From Pieris napi (lineage: Eukaryota; Arthropoda; Insecta; Lepidoptera; Pieridae), in the NCBI RefSeq assembly GCF_905475465.1, contig NC_062258.1, positions 248,001 to 312,000 on the forward strand: a stretch of DNA of 64,000 bases, given 5' to 3'. Position 1 is the first letter of the stretch. The number at the start of each line of letters is the position of its first letter. Of this stretch, positions 46,063 to 56,224 are shown piece by piece. Position numbers and translations under genes: made by a program. Below the pieces are notes generated by a model that ran no database searches, was not told where the DNA came from, and saw nothing but the letters and a program-made list of their open reading frames with translations.

Positions 46063-46210
46063 ACGAAAATCCCCTACCCGAATACGACTCCGAAGTTCCG
46101 TATATAATTATCTCGTGTGTGTTTCAAGTGGTAATTAAACAATAGTTTTATTTGGCCTGTTAAGTGAGTGTAGTAAAGTGTTACAAGTTATATATATCTC
46201 CAGTGAAGTT

Positions 46211-46245
46211 ATGCTCTTCAAGGTTACTGCGATCATCGTTGCGCT
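46211..46245 (+). CDS. Leader mini-exon, candidate env signal peptide start
   Basis: ATG 46211 opens a 12-codon frame of mostly hydrophobic residues after one Lys, ended by a TAA that is formed by the splice donor itself (GTAAGT, 46246-46251). Spliced at 46245, the exon carries 11 codons plus two bases. The acceptor AG at 56845-56846 then gives one completing base and stays in the env frame. Env alone lacks an N-terminal hydrophobic segment, so this exon is the probable source of its signal peptide. In unspliced RNA it would be a tiny upstream ORF. Confidence 0.65.
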
Positions 46246-46312
46246 GTAAGTCCCAAACACTTATCAGAGCTCAGAGTTAGGTAGTCTAAGAGACAGTGTA
46301 TTCTTTTCATTT

Positions 46313-47185
46313 GTGACTCGTTCATTTTTCTATATCTTATTTTGTGTAAAATATATGTCTAAAAACTTAAAAACCGAAGACAGTAGTTCCAGCAAAATGT
46401 CAGAAATCGACTTAAACATACTACTCAAGTTCATTACTACATTCGATGGGTCACGAGAAAAGTTAGGCCCATTCTTAACAAATTGTCAAAATGCGATGAG
46501 TATGGCCACACCATCGCAAACCGATGTCCTTTTAAAATATATTCTGAGTAGGCTAGAAGGAAAGGCAGAATCAGCGTGTTCAATTAGAGATTTTAATAAA
46601 TGGCCTCAACTTGAGGATTTCTTAAAAGCCCAGTTCGGCGATAAGAAACATTATGCATATCTTTTGGCAGACTTACAAGACTGTAAACAGTCCACGAATG
46701 AAACTATCAGCCAATACTCCCTGAAGGTGGAGTCATGCCTTTCAAAACTATTGGCTGAAATAAACATATCAATACCCACGAAAAAAAAGGATGAACTCGT
46801 AGGTCGCGTAGCAGCAATGCAAGATTTAGCATTAAACATTTTCACAACCGGCCTTCAACCACAACTCTCCACAATAGTGAGATGCAAGGACCCATCGACG
46901 CTTTCGGAAGCAATTGCTTTCGCGATAGCAGAAGAAAAGATATTGGGTATGACAAATAAAAAACATAACAACATACCACGTCCTAATTCAACACCTAATC
47001 GTTTCTCGAGACCAAACTTTTCCTCAAATAATACTGCAAATGTAATAACTTGTAGATATTGCAAAAACATGGGTCATAGTATAGAAAATTGCCGTAAAAG
47101 ACAATATAATAACAGCCGAAACCCTAATCGTAATCCTAACTCTAATCAAAATCGCAATCAAAACTTTACTCAGAATCGCGCATAA
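46313..47185 (+). CDS. gag: Errantivirus gag
   Basis: Open for 290 codons; initiation is probably at one of the ATGs about 46354 or 46399, since the first residues are atypical. It contains a retrotransposon gag capsid region (FDGSREKLGPFLTNCQNAM; DFLKAQFGDKKHYAYLLADL; ISQYSLKVESCLSKLL), one zinc knuckle CRYCKNMGHSIENC (residues about 247-260) and an Asn/Arg-rich tail. Gag forms the particle and packages RNA. TAA 47183-47185 ends this frame, but the same frame is open for 22 more codons up to the slippery site at 47245, so the stop may be a new mutation. Confidence 0.85.
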   Translation: MTRSFFYILFCVKYMSKNLKTEDSSSSKMSEIDLNILLKFITTFDGSREKLGPFLTNCQNAMSMATPSQTDVLLKYILSRLEGKAESACSIRDFNKWPQLEDFLKAQFGDKKHYAYLLADLQDCKQSTNETISQYSLKVESCLSKLLAEINISIPTKKKDELVGRVAAMQDLALNIFTTGLQPQLSTIVRCKDPSTLSEAIAFAIAEEKILGMTNKKHNNIPRPNSTPNRFSRPNFSSNNTANVITCRYCKNMGHSIENCRKRQYNNSRNPNRNPNSNQNRNQNFTQNRA

Positions 47186-47244
47186 CATATTGACACACAT
47201 TTTAATTACCAGGATAATAGTGACGAATATATCTCCCAAGGTAA

Positions 47245-47285
47245 TTTAAACTAAATCGGTTTCCCGAATGGTATCGCCCGGGAAA
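47245..47285 (+). promoter_or_regulatory. -1 ribosomal frameshift signal: slippery heptamer plus hairpin
   Basis: TTTAAAC (47245-47251) is read T TTA AAC in the gag frame and is followed at once by a gag-frame TAA (47252). Slipping by -1 enters the pol frame exactly where it opens (the last pol-frame stop is 47242-47244). Eight bases downstream a 7 bp stem (TTTCCCG 47260-47266 with CGGGAAA 47279-47285, loop 12) lies at the classical distance for a stimulatory structure. Confidence 0.75.
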
Positions 47286-50200
47286 TAAAAATAATAATTT
47301 CAAAGCCGATACCAAATTTATTAACGCTGTATCCACTGAATCCTCTGTACCACACAGAAACGCTGTATCCACTGCATCATATAAAAACACTGTTTCCTCT
47401 GCATCATATAATACCACTACATCCACTGAATCCTTTGTATCACGTAAAAACACTGTATCCTCTACATCATATAAAAAAGCTACATCCGCCGTATCCACTG
47501 CATCACGTAAAAACACTGTATCCACTGAATCCTCTGCATCACGTAAAAACGCTGTATCCTCTGCATCATACAATAACAGTACATCCGCCGTATCCTCTGC
47601 ATCATATAGTAAGACCGTATTCACTGAACCCTCTGTATCGCGAAGAAATGCTATATCCTCTGCATCCTCTGTATCCACTGTATCCACTGCATCCTCTGTA
47701 TCCACTGTATCCACTGCATCCTCTGTATCCACTGTATCCACTGCATCCTCTGTATCCACTGTATCCACTGCATCCTCTGTATCCACTGTATCCACTGTAT
47801 CCACTGCATCCTCTGTATCCTCTACATTATGTAGAAACACTGCAACCTCTAGATCCACTGCATCCTCTGTATCCACTGTATCCACTGCATCCTCTATATC
47901 CTCTACATTATGTAGAAACACTGCAACCTCTAGATCCACTGCATCCTCTGTATCCTCTGTTTCCTCTACATCCGTTGAACCCACTGTGTCCACTGTATCC
48001 TCTTTATCCACAGTTCCCAAAACTCTCGCATTCACCGTATCAACTACGTCAACCATTTCTAAACCTATAATGAGCACTATGCCCACTGGTTCACTATTAT
48101 CAAATGATCTTCCTGAAAAAATATATAAAATCAATACGAATTCTAAAAGATATTTACCTTGTGTTGTATTACGAACCTCTAAATCCTATCAACTTATAAA
48201 TCTCTTAGTAGACACTGGATCCTCTATATGTTTGCTTAAGCGCTCGTGCCTATCTCAGATTCAAACAATTAATAAAAATAACATAGTTACTATTAAAGGA
48301 GTAGATATTAAGGATGAACCAATCCGTAGTCTCGGTACTACAAATCTCGAGTTTCAGGTAGATAAACTTGCTATTTCTTACGAGTTTTATATTGTTGAGG
48401 AAATATGTCTTCAATATGACGGCATACTAGGCAATGACTTCTTTACAACTTTCGACATGAAAATTAATTATAAAACAGGACACTTAGAAGGACCGGATGG
48501 TAATAAAATCAAACTCCACTTTAACGAACCTACCTATGAAATACCTCCTCGATCTGAGACTATTGTAGAATGTTCCGTCGTAAATCCCGAAGTTAAAGAA
48601 GGCCTTATACTAGATGAATACGTTTCAGACAAATTATTACTCGCAAATTGTATCGTGAAAGTCAAAGAGAATAATAGAGTAAATGTATCCATTGTTAATG
48701 TGTCAGAAAACCCAATATCACTAAATCCAAATATGTTAATTACTCTGCATCCAATTGAATATCATCCAACACCCAATCTTGAACATCATTTCTCTGAATC
48801 TGCTATTGACCGCTCGAGAAGAGTAATTGAATCATTACGCACAACTCATTTAAATGAAGAAGAATCTAAGTCCCTCTTTGATATTTGTGCCCAATACAGT
48901 GATATATTCCATTTCCCAAAAGAATCGTTGACAGCAACCGACACTCTACAACATGAAATAAATACCGACACAAACAATCCTATAAGTGTAAAAACGTATC
49001 GTTTCCCAGAGGCACACAAAAAGGAAGTACAAACACAAGTCGAAAAAATGCTACATCAAGGCATAATTAAGCCATCTTCATCTCCATGGTCTGCACCTAT
49101 ATGGGTGGTACCTATGAAAATAGATGCTTCTGGAACCCAAAAATGGAGGATTGTTATTGATTATCGCAAACTAAATGACATCACTATAGGCGATACTTAT
49201 CCGATACCAAACATCACTGAAATCCTTGATCAATTAGGTAAATCCAAATATTTTACAACTTTAGACTTAAGCTCGGGTTTCCATCAGATAAAGGTAAAAT
49301 CACAGGACACTAATAAGACGGCATTTAGTGTACCTCAAGGTCATTATGAATTTACTCGTATGCCATTTGGCCTTAAAAATGCACCAGCGACTTTTCAGAG
49401 ACTAATGAACAACGTGCTAGCTGGTCTTCAAGGTGAACGTTGTTTTGTATATTTAGACGACATAGTAGTGTATTCATATGATTTAAAGTCTCATATTAAA
49501 AATCTTAAGTCCGTATTTCAAAAACTTCGAAGTCATAACCTAAAACTACAAGCCGATAAATGCGAATTCCTACGAAAAGAAGTGGGGTATCTAGGCCATA
49601 TTATTACCGAACATGGTGTGAAACCTGATCCAAAGAAAATCGAAGCTGTACAAAAATTTCCAATTCCCAAATGTGCCAAAGACATTAAGTCATTTTTAGG
49701 GCTTGTGTCTTATTATAGACGGTTCATTCCTGATTTTTCCAAGACTGCAAAATTATTAACAAAATTATTAAAGAAAGACACTGAATTCGAATGGAAATTT
49801 GAACAACAGCAAGCTTTCGAAATCCTAAAGAGTAAACTCATCTCTCCTCCCATACTAGCATATCCCGATTTTACTCAGCCTTTTATTCTCACCTGCGACG
49901 CGTCTAATTATGCCATATCCGCCATTCTATCCCAGGGTCCCGTGGGCAAAGACAGGCCAATAGCTTATTCCTCACGCACTTTAAACAAGGCGGAATGCAA
50001 TTATAGTGTAACCGAGAAAGAATGTTTAGCAATAGTATTTGGTACTCAAACTTTCCGGCCCTACATCTATGGTCGTCGGTTCACTATAGTCACAGACCAT
50101 AAGCCCCTCCAATGGCTCTTTAATTGTAAAGATCCTGGTTCCAGACTTGTGCGATGGAGACTAAAGTTGGAAGAGTTTGATTACGAGATAGTTCATAAAA

Positions 50201-52167
50201 AAGGAAAAATTAACACAAATGCTGATGCATTATCTCGATTTCCAGTAAATCCTATACATACTAATCCCAAATCTCCAAATTCACTTTTACCAAATATCGA
50301 TGAAAATTCAAATAATTCCTTAGACGATCAATTTTCTCAATTACCATCTCCTATACCACTTTCTTTCAATGATCAAGATATACTTCAAACAAGTCCAATT
50401 CAAAATCCTCTGAATCGAATGCAAAATCCTGTTCAAAATCCTTTACTTAATCCCATACCTCGTGTTACACCAGATCAAGATCAACTACCATCTCCACACT
50501 CAGATTTAATTGATCTAGGCCCAATCGATTTAGATATCACAGAAGACGATATTAATTTAGATTTCGACTCACTCCAAATTCCGTCGCCTAATGAATCTAC
50601 TTCCGATAATCCTAATATTTCCCACGATGATTACTCACAGTTTCTAAAATCAAATTCTAAAAAAGACATAATTTATAATACTACATTACAAGAACACAAC
50701 GAACATCTCTTGAAAACAACAAATAAAATAATTCTTATTCCAACATCCATAGACCTCGACGAAAGTAATCCATACGTATCGGAGGTTATCCTTAATACAG
50801 AAAATAAAGATGACATCTTGAATATCGAAAAGGAACTAAATTCCTTCCTTAAAATACACTATGAAAATAAAATTGTTTATTTACTATTTACGAAAGTTCA
50901 TCATTTCGATGAAATGACATATCCTTCTATATTCGATGCCTTGAAGAAAGTGAGGAATGACTTATTACTATCCTCTGATTCAACAAACATTTCTATCTCT
51001 GATTTCCGAAATCCGTTTGATAAATTATCTTATACTAAAATATACAATATAATTATTCACATATTCCATAATACTAACATCCCTGTCGATGTATATCGAA
51101 ATAAAATAATATATCCAACTTTAAGTGAAAGATCCAAAATTTTACATGAAAACCATGACATTCCTATAGCTGGTCACTTAGGATCTGTCAGAATGTACAA
51201 AAGAATTAAAGAGTCATATTACTGGAAAGGAATGAGAAGCGACATAGAAAATTATGTAAAGACGTGTAGATCTTGTCAGGAAAACAAGGCTCTTAGGAAA
51301 ATTAACAAAGCTCCTATGGAAATAACAACAACATCTACAGCCCCTTTCCAGAGAGTAGCTTTGGACATAGTCGGTCCTCTTCCTGAATCAGGTACTGCAA
51401 AACTCAAATTCATCTTAACCATACAAGATGATCTTACAAAATATTCAATAGCTTATCCAATAAGGTCCACAACTGCTGAAGAGACCAGCGATTGTCTAAT
51501 ACATTTTATCTCACTTTTTGGCATTCCTAAAACCATTCTCACAGACCAGGGTACTAACTTCACAGCTGATCTTTTCAAGAGTACCTGTAAATTTCTAAAA
51601 ATAAAACAACTCTGGTCTTCACCATACCATCCTCAAACTCAAGGCGCGCTAGAACGCAGCCACTCAACACTAAAAGAATATTTAAAATCTTTTATTAATA
51701 ATAATCAAGACAACTGGCCCACTTATGTTTATACTGCTATACTCACATATAATATAACTCCTCATACAACTACAAAATACACGCCCTACGAACTCATATT
51801 TGGACATAAGCCTTATATACCAAATTCTGTATTTGAAGAAGAACCTACTACCTATTTGGATTATATAAAAATGCTACAACATAAATTAAAATTCTCAAGG
51901 GAAATTGCCTTGCAAAACATTACAAAATCTAAAGAAACTTCAAAATCTTATTACGATTCACATACCAAACCTCCTCCGCGTTATAAACCTGGAGATTATG
52001 TTTATATTAAAAATCACTTAAGGCTAAGAAAAGCTCTGTCTCCTATCTGGAAGGGACCTTATAAAATAATAATGGTTAATAATAATCATACAGCGACACT
52101 TCTAATAAATAGGAAACATGTAACACACCATTTCGATCAAATGAAACCGGCGCTAATACTTAAATAA
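47245..52167 (+). CDS. pol: Errantivirus pol (linker, protease, RT, RNase H, integrase)
   Basis: Open without interruption from the frameshift site. The first 250 or so codons are a Ser/Thr/Val/Ala-rich linker with tandem repeats and no ATG-initiated domain. Then: protease LLVDTGSSICLL (about 48202), RT with FTTLDLSSGFHQI and FVYLDDIVVYS (about 49445), RNase H LTCDASNYAISAIL (about 49888), integrase zinc finger (CRSCQEN, about 51268), and catalytic Asp, Asp, Glu in ALDIVGPLP, LTDQGTNFTA and LERSHSTLKEY (about 51360, 51540, 51650). It ends at 52167 after a C-terminal KGPYKII-type domain. All active-site residues are present. Confidence 0.95.
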   Translation, partial: FKLNRFPEWYRPGNKNNNFKADTKFINAVSTESSVPHRNAVSTASYKNTVSSASYNTTTSTESFVSRKNTVSSTSYKKATSAVSTASRKNTVSTESSASRKNAVSSASYNNSTSAVSSASYSKTVFTEPSVSRRNAISSASSVSTVSTASSVSTVSTASSVSTVSTASSVSTVSTASSVSTVSTVSTASSVSSTLCRNTATSRSTASSVSTVSTASSISSTLCRNTATSRSTASSVSSVSSTSVEPTVSTVSSLSTVPKTLAFTVSTTSTISKPIMSTMPTGSLLSNDLPEKIYKINTNSKRYLPCVVLRTSKSYQLINLLVDTGSSICLLKRSCLSQIQTINKNNIVTIKGVDIKDEPIRSLGTTNLEFQVDKLAISYEFYIVEEICLQYDGILGNDFFTTFDMKINYKTGHLEGPDGNKIKLHFNEPTYEIPPRSETIVECSVVNPEVKEGLILDEYVSDKLLLANCIVKVKENNRVNVSIVNVSENPISLNPNMLITLHPIEYHPTPNLEHHFSESAIDRSRRVIESLRTTHLNEEESKSLFDICAQYSDIFHFPKESLTATDTLQHEINTDTNNPISVKTYRFPEAHKKEVQTQVEKMLHQGIIKPSSSPWSAPIWVVPMKIDASGTQKWRIVIDYRKLNDITIGDTYPIPNITEILDQLGKSKYFTTLDLSSGFHQIKVKSQDTNKTAFSVPQGHYEFTRMPFGLKNAPATFQRLMNNVLAGLQGERCFVYLDDIVVYSYDLKSHIKNLKSVFQKLRSHNLKLQADKCEFLRKEVGYLGHIITEHGVKPDPKKIEAVQKFPIPKCAKDIKSFLGLVSYYRRFIPDFSKTAKLLTKLLKKDTEFEWKFEQQQAFEILKSKLISPPILAYPDFTQPFILTCDASNYAISAILSQGPVGKDRPIAYSSRTLNKAECNYSVTEKECLAIVFGTQTFRPYIYGRRFTIVTDHKPLQWLFNCKDPGSRLVRWRLKLEEFDYEIVHKKGKINTNADALSRFPVNPIHTNPKSPNSLLPNIDENSNNSLDDQFSQLPSPIPLSFNDQDILQTSPIQNPLNRMQNPVQNPLLNPIPRVTPDQDQLPSPHSDLIDLGPIDLDITEDDINLDFDSLQIPSPNESTSDNPNISHDDYSQFLKSNSKKDIIYNTTLQEHNEHLLKTTNKIILIPTSIDLDESNPYVSEVILNTENKDDILNIEKELNSFLKIHYENKIVYLLFTKVHHFDEMTYPSIFDALKKVRNDLLLSSDSTNISISDFRNPFDKLSYTKIYNIIIHIFHNTNIPVDVYRNKIIYPTLSERSKILHENHDIPIAGHLGSVRMYKRIKESYYWKGMRSDIENYVKTCRSCQENKALRKINKAPMEITTTSTAPFQRVALDIVGPLPESGTAKLKFILTIQDDLTKYSIAYPIRSTTAEETSDCLIHFISLFGIPKTILTDQGTNFTADLFKSTCKFLKIKQLWSSPYHPQTQGALERSHSTLKEYLKSFINNNQDNWPTYVYTAILTYNITPHTTTKYTPYELIFGHKPYIPNSVFEEEPTTYLDYIKMLQHKLKFSREIALQNITKSKETSKSYYDSHTKPPPRYKPGDYVYIKNHLRLRKALSPIWKGPYKIIMVNNNHTATLLINRKHVTHHFDQMKPALILK
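47668..47811 (+). repeat. 27 bp minisatellite inside pol
   Basis: Unit TCTGTATCCACTGTATCC + ACTGCATCC: four exact copies from 47668 to 47775 and a fifth extended by 9 bp. Each unit encodes nine residues (S-V-S-T-V-S-T-A-S). Looser related repeats fill 47320-47980. The period is a multiple of three, so several frames on both strands stay open. Confidence 0.95.
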
Positions 52168-52547
52168 AACTCAAAGTATAATTTATAGTATAATATATTA
52201 TACTTAATAATCCCATCAATTAAATGAGCGTCTCTTAAACTATGTCTAAGAAGATAACATCCTATCCCAGGTACAATTCCATCGGTTAATATAAACAAAG
52301 AGAGTTCCGCGCGCGTCGTCAACCTGTCAACATCGTATTACGCAGCTCCTGTGTTTTTTATTTTAATTATATGGTTGTATACGCGCGATTGTAGTGAAAA
52401 GTGTATGTGATTTGGAGAAAACTTTTAACTTGTGCTAGAACTATTGGAAACATAGCTATTGTTGTGTAACACTCTAAAAATTAGTAATTTAAAAGTGCTA
52501 TAAAAGACCTACCCTCAAAAACCAAAGAAAAAAATAAAATAAATATA

Positions 52548-53285
52548 TTGACATTAAAGAGTCCCATCATGTCTCAATGTTTTAAGTGTCTTGCTAAAAT
52601 GGACGAGAAAAATGTCAAAGTAACTTGCAAAGGGTGTTGCCGACTCATTTGTAACAAATGCAACGGTCTTTCTGCGACCGAACTGCGTGTCTTTGGACTT
52701 CAGACGCACAAACTATCGTATCTTTGTAATGACTGTGAGACCGGTTTAAGACAAGTTCCAGAGTTGCGTAGATTGGTTACTGAGCTCCAACAAGAGGTCG
52801 AGGTTCTGAAGACCACTCAACCGTCCATTGTCAACTTGGATACTGTTATAAATGAAATAGAGGAGAGAAAGAAGCGCAGTTGCAATGTTATTGTGTTTGG
52901 TATACCGGAATTAAAATCATCTTCTTCAGAGGAAAGAAAGGATTACGACAAAGCTAAGATAGCTGACGCCTTCAATCCAATACCAATCCCTGACCCCAAG
53001 ATAGTGCATGTGTTTCGCTTAGGTAAACCGGCAGTCGTTAACCCCTCAAAGCCACGTCCGATAAAAGTCGTCTTCGAGAATAAACGCGCCGCTACCGATA
53101 TTTTAAAAAACAAGAGTAAAATTGGTAAACCCGTTAGAGTTTATTCAGATATGACCCCGTACCAAAGAGATCAGCTAAAAGGTCTGCGAGACGAACTTGC
53201 CCTAAGGATCGAAAAGGGTGAAAAAGATCTCACTATAAAATATGTAAGCAACATACCAAAAATTACAACAATTACAAAAAACTAG
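52548..53285 (+). CDS. Nested LINE ORF1 (PHD-like finger, coiled coil, RNA-binding-type domain)
   Basis: 245 codons; the natural start is probably ATG 52569 (MSQCFKCLAKM). N-terminal Cys/His finger (CFKC, CKGCCRLICNKC, YLCNDC), a heptad segment (LRRLVTELQQEVEVLKTTQ), then a basic domain with CNVIVFGIPE, IVHVFRLGK, PIKVVFENKRAA and VYSDMTPYQRDQLKGL, the signature of ORF1 proteins in this LINE group. Same layout as the ORF1 at 3877-4875 but a different subfamily. No stops. Confidence 0.85.
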   Translation: MTLKSPIMSQCFKCLAKMDEKNVKVTCKGCCRLICNKCNGLSATELRVFGLQTHKLSYLCNDCETGLRQVPELRRLVTELQQEVEVLKTTQPSIVNLDTVINEIEERKKRSCNVIVFGIPELKSSSSEERKDYDKAKIADAFNPIPIPDPKIVHVFRLGKPAVVNPSKPRPIKVVFENKRAATDILKNKSKIGKPVRVYSDMTPYQRDQLKGLRDELALRIEKGEKDLTIKYVSNIPKITTITKN

Positions 53286-53350
53286 CTTTACCTCATATAA
53301 CCGAACTTATAAACGCAAGAAACAACAATAAAGGAAACTCCAAAAAACTG

Positions 53351-56224
53351 ATGACGTCCAAAGAGAAAATAACTTACCAAATAACCAACAATTACACAGA
53401 TATTATTTTTACAAAAAAATCTCTGAAATTTTTCTATGCCAACTCTCGCAGTATTGTCAAACCTGGAAAATTCGATGAGCTTAGATGTATTATCGCTTCT
53501 TTACAAGTAACCATACATATCATTATACTAACGGAAACTTGGATTAAGAGTGAAGATGAGGCAAAAATGCTCCAGATACCCTCCTATACCCATTACTTTA
53601 ATTATAGAGAAAATAAAAGGGGCGGTGGAGTGTCAATATTTGTGTACAACAATCTCAAACATCACCTTGTTGAAGAAAAATGCGTCGATGATACTCATTA
53701 TCTCTGGGTATACGTGAAAAAATTCTCTCTAAATATCGGTGCCATTTATAAGCCTAATAAAATAAAAATGGATAACTTTCTCGAGATATATTCACAACAA
53801 TTACACAAATTGAAACGAACAATAGTCTTTGGCGATTACAACCTGGACTTACTCAACCCGGACTCAGCGACACGCAAATATAAGAACACCTTAAAAGAGA
53901 ACAACTACAAAATCCTGAACAAAATAAGCCCAAAACACTGTACCCGCGAAACAACCTCAACCAGGACAATGTTAGACCATGTATCTTGTAATTTAAGTGA
54001 AAATAATTTTCATTTTATCACTACGGAATCTTCATTGTCTGACCACAAACAAATACTTTTAGAGATAAAGCAATACCAACCACCAACTATCATAAAACAG
54101 CAATACAACGCAGTTGACTTCAGCAAACTTTATCGATGCCTGGATGAATATCCTAAAAATCATGAAGACGTAGAGTATGATGAATTGGCAGGGAAACTGA
54201 AATCCTGTTTAAATAAGTGCAGAATCACAAAATTTAAAACATTGAATCCTCCGCGGCAAGACTGGATTAAAAAAGAACTATTAGAAGAGATAAATAGCAA
54301 GAACATATTATGGCAAAAATATAAAACAAATGCGATGGACACGAAATTAAAAGCAGAGTACGAACATATTAAAGCAAGAGTATCACACAATATAAGAAAA
54401 GCGAAAAGTGAATATTATCTGAAGAGGTTTGAAGAAAATTCTAGTAAACCACGAAAAATGTGGAGACTTATAAATGACTTAGCTAAAAACAAAGTGCATG
54501 ACAGACCTGGACCAGACAAACTTGAAACGGCAGCTGGTACTATTACGGACAAAAAAGAAATATGTGAAAGTTTTAACTCATATTTTTCGACCATTGGCTC
54601 AACCCTAGCAAATATGATTTCTAAAAAATCAAAAGTACCTCAAATTTTAGAACAGTGTAGTCTAACTGATAGAACAGAATTGCGATTTCTGAAACCAGTA
54701 ACCACGAAAGAAGTTATTACCATAATTAAAAATTTGGACTGTAACACTGCATCTGGCATTGATGGTATTAGTACAAAATCAATTAAATGCGTAAAAGACA
54801 TTATTGCCACGGAACTAACAGTCTGCATTAACTATCATTTGGCACGAGGTATTTTTCCCAACGAGTTAAAGGTTGCAAAAGTTGTACCAATTCATAAAGC
54901 CGGAAGTAAGCTTGACCCGTGCAATTATCGCCCTATATCAGTTCTCCCAGTGCTTTCTAAGGTCTTTGAGAAGATTCTTTATAACCAATTAGAGTCATTC
55001 CTTAATTCAAAAGGTTTCTTTTACCGAAAACAATATGGCTTTAGAGCTCAATCAAATACTCTCGCTGCCACAATTGACCTCGTAACCAAAATTAAAAATA
55101 AAATTGATCAAAAACAAGTTGCCTTAGGTATATTTATCGATCTAAAAAAAGCCTTTGACACCATTAGTCATGAAAAATTATTACAAAAACTAAAACTTAC
55201 CGGTGTTACAGGCAAAGCACTTGAAATTTTTAAATCATATATGGAGAACCGAAAACAAATAGTAAAAATAGGTGAATATGAAAGCAATTCCTGTATCCTG
55301 AATTTTGGCGTTCCCCAGGGATCAATATTAGGCCCCCTCATGTTCCTCATTTATATTAACAGTATCAGTGATTTGGGTCTCAAAGGTGACATCTCCCTTT
55401 ATGCAGACGACACAAGTCTCTTTTACTTTGGAAACTCGATCGAAGCTCTAATAGCCGACGCTCAAAATGATCTTAATCTGTTAAATGAGTGGTTTCAATC
55501 AAATCTTTTAACTATTAATATTACAAAAACAAATTATGTTATTTTTGCAGCAAAAAATAAAAAAATAAATAATAATTTCGAACTTAAAATAGACGGAAAA
55601 ATACTTGAACGAAAACCTAAAGAAAAATATCTCGGACTTATTTTGAATAGTAACCTAACTTGGAAGCCACATCTAGAAAAAATTAAACTTAAACTAACTC
55701 CACTCACAGGGGCACTGCGAAACATAACAAATTGTCTCCCACAAAAAGTGCGGTATCTGATCTATAATTCTCTGGTTAAGCCTCATGTCGACTACCTCAT
55801 TGAGGTCTGGGGTACTGCAGCAAAGAGTAATTTGGATCCTATCCAGAGAACTCTGAATAGATTGATTAAAAACTTATTTAACTATAAACTTCGGACGCCT
55901 ACTGAAAGGATACACGAGGAAACAAAATTAATGAATATTAAACAAACGTACACATACTACACTTGTATTCTAGTACGCAAAATATTAAATAGGGAAATTA
56001 ATTCTAATATAAAATTTTTAACCAAACAACAAACACGAAATATTAACTTAAGACGTGCTAGTTACTTGGTGACCCGCCCTCCTAGAACTAACTATGGCAA
56101 AAGAAGTTTGGAGTATGAGGGTGGTACAATTTATAATAAGTTACCATCAGTTATAAAAGCAGAACAAAATTATGCCCGATTTAAAAAGCTTCTAAAAACT
56201 TACACATTAATTAAATACAAATAA
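53351..56224 (+). CDS. Nested LINE ORF2 (AP endonuclease plus RT), intact
   Basis: 957 codons, 65 bp after ORF1. Endonuclease: FFYANSRSI, LTETWIKSED, FGDYNLDLLN, SLSDHKQILL. RT: NYRPISVLPVLSKVFEK, GIFIDLKKAFDTISH, FGVPQGSILGPLMF, SLYADDTSLFYF (catalytic YADD), then the thumb (KYLGLILNSNLTWKPHL) and C-terminal domain. All catalytic blocks are present and the frame is unbroken, so this copy could be active. No RNase H. Confidence 0.9.
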   Translation: MTSKEKITYQITNNYTDIIFTKKSLKFFYANSRSIVKPGKFDELRCIIASLQVTIHIIILTETWIKSEDEAKMLQIPSYTHYFNYRENKRGGGVSIFVYNNLKHHLVEEKCVDDTHYLWVYVKKFSLNIGAIYKPNKIKMDNFLEIYSQQLHKLKRTIVFGDYNLDLLNPDSATRKYKNTLKENNYKILNKISPKHCTRETTSTRTMLDHVSCNLSENNFHFITTESSLSDHKQILLEIKQYQPPTIIKQQYNAVDFSKLYRCLDEYPKNHEDVEYDELAGKLKSCLNKCRITKFKTLNPPRQDWIKKELLEEINSKNILWQKYKTNAMDTKLKAEYEHIKARVSHNIRKAKSEYYLKRFEENSSKPRKMWRLINDLAKNKVHDRPGPDKLETAAGTITDKKEICESFNSYFSTIGSTLANMISKKSKVPQILEQCSLTDRTELRFLKPVTTKEVITIIKNLDCNTASGIDGISTKSIKCVKDIIATELTVCINYHLARGIFPNELKVAKVVPIHKAGSKLDPCNYRPISVLPVLSKVFEKILYNQLESFLNSKGFFYRKQYGFRAQSNTLAATIDLVTKIKNKIDQKQVALGIFIDLKKAFDTISHEKLLQKLKLTGVTGKALEIFKSYMENRKQIVKIGEYESNSCILNFGVPQGSILGPLMFLIYINSISDLGLKGDISLYADDTSLFYFGNSIEALIADAQNDLNLLNEWFQSNLLTINITKTNYVIFAAKNKKINNNFELKIDGKILERKPKEKYLGLILNSNLTWKPHLEKIKLKLTPLTGALRNITNCLPQKVRYLIYNSLVKPHVDYLIEVWGTAAKSNLDPIQRTLNRLIKNLFNYKLRTPTERIHEETKLMNIKQTYTYYTCILVRKILNREINSNIKFLTKQQTRNINLRRASYLVTRPPRTNYGKRSLEYEGGTIYNKLPSVIKAEQNYARFKKLLKTYTLIKYK

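Noticed and set aside
47202..48134. 310-codon minus-strand ORF with repeating E-D-A-V-D-T-V-D
   Set aside because: Product of the 27 bp in-phase minisatellite on the pol strand; the plus-strand frame at 47435-48070 (HPLYPLYPL) has the same cause.
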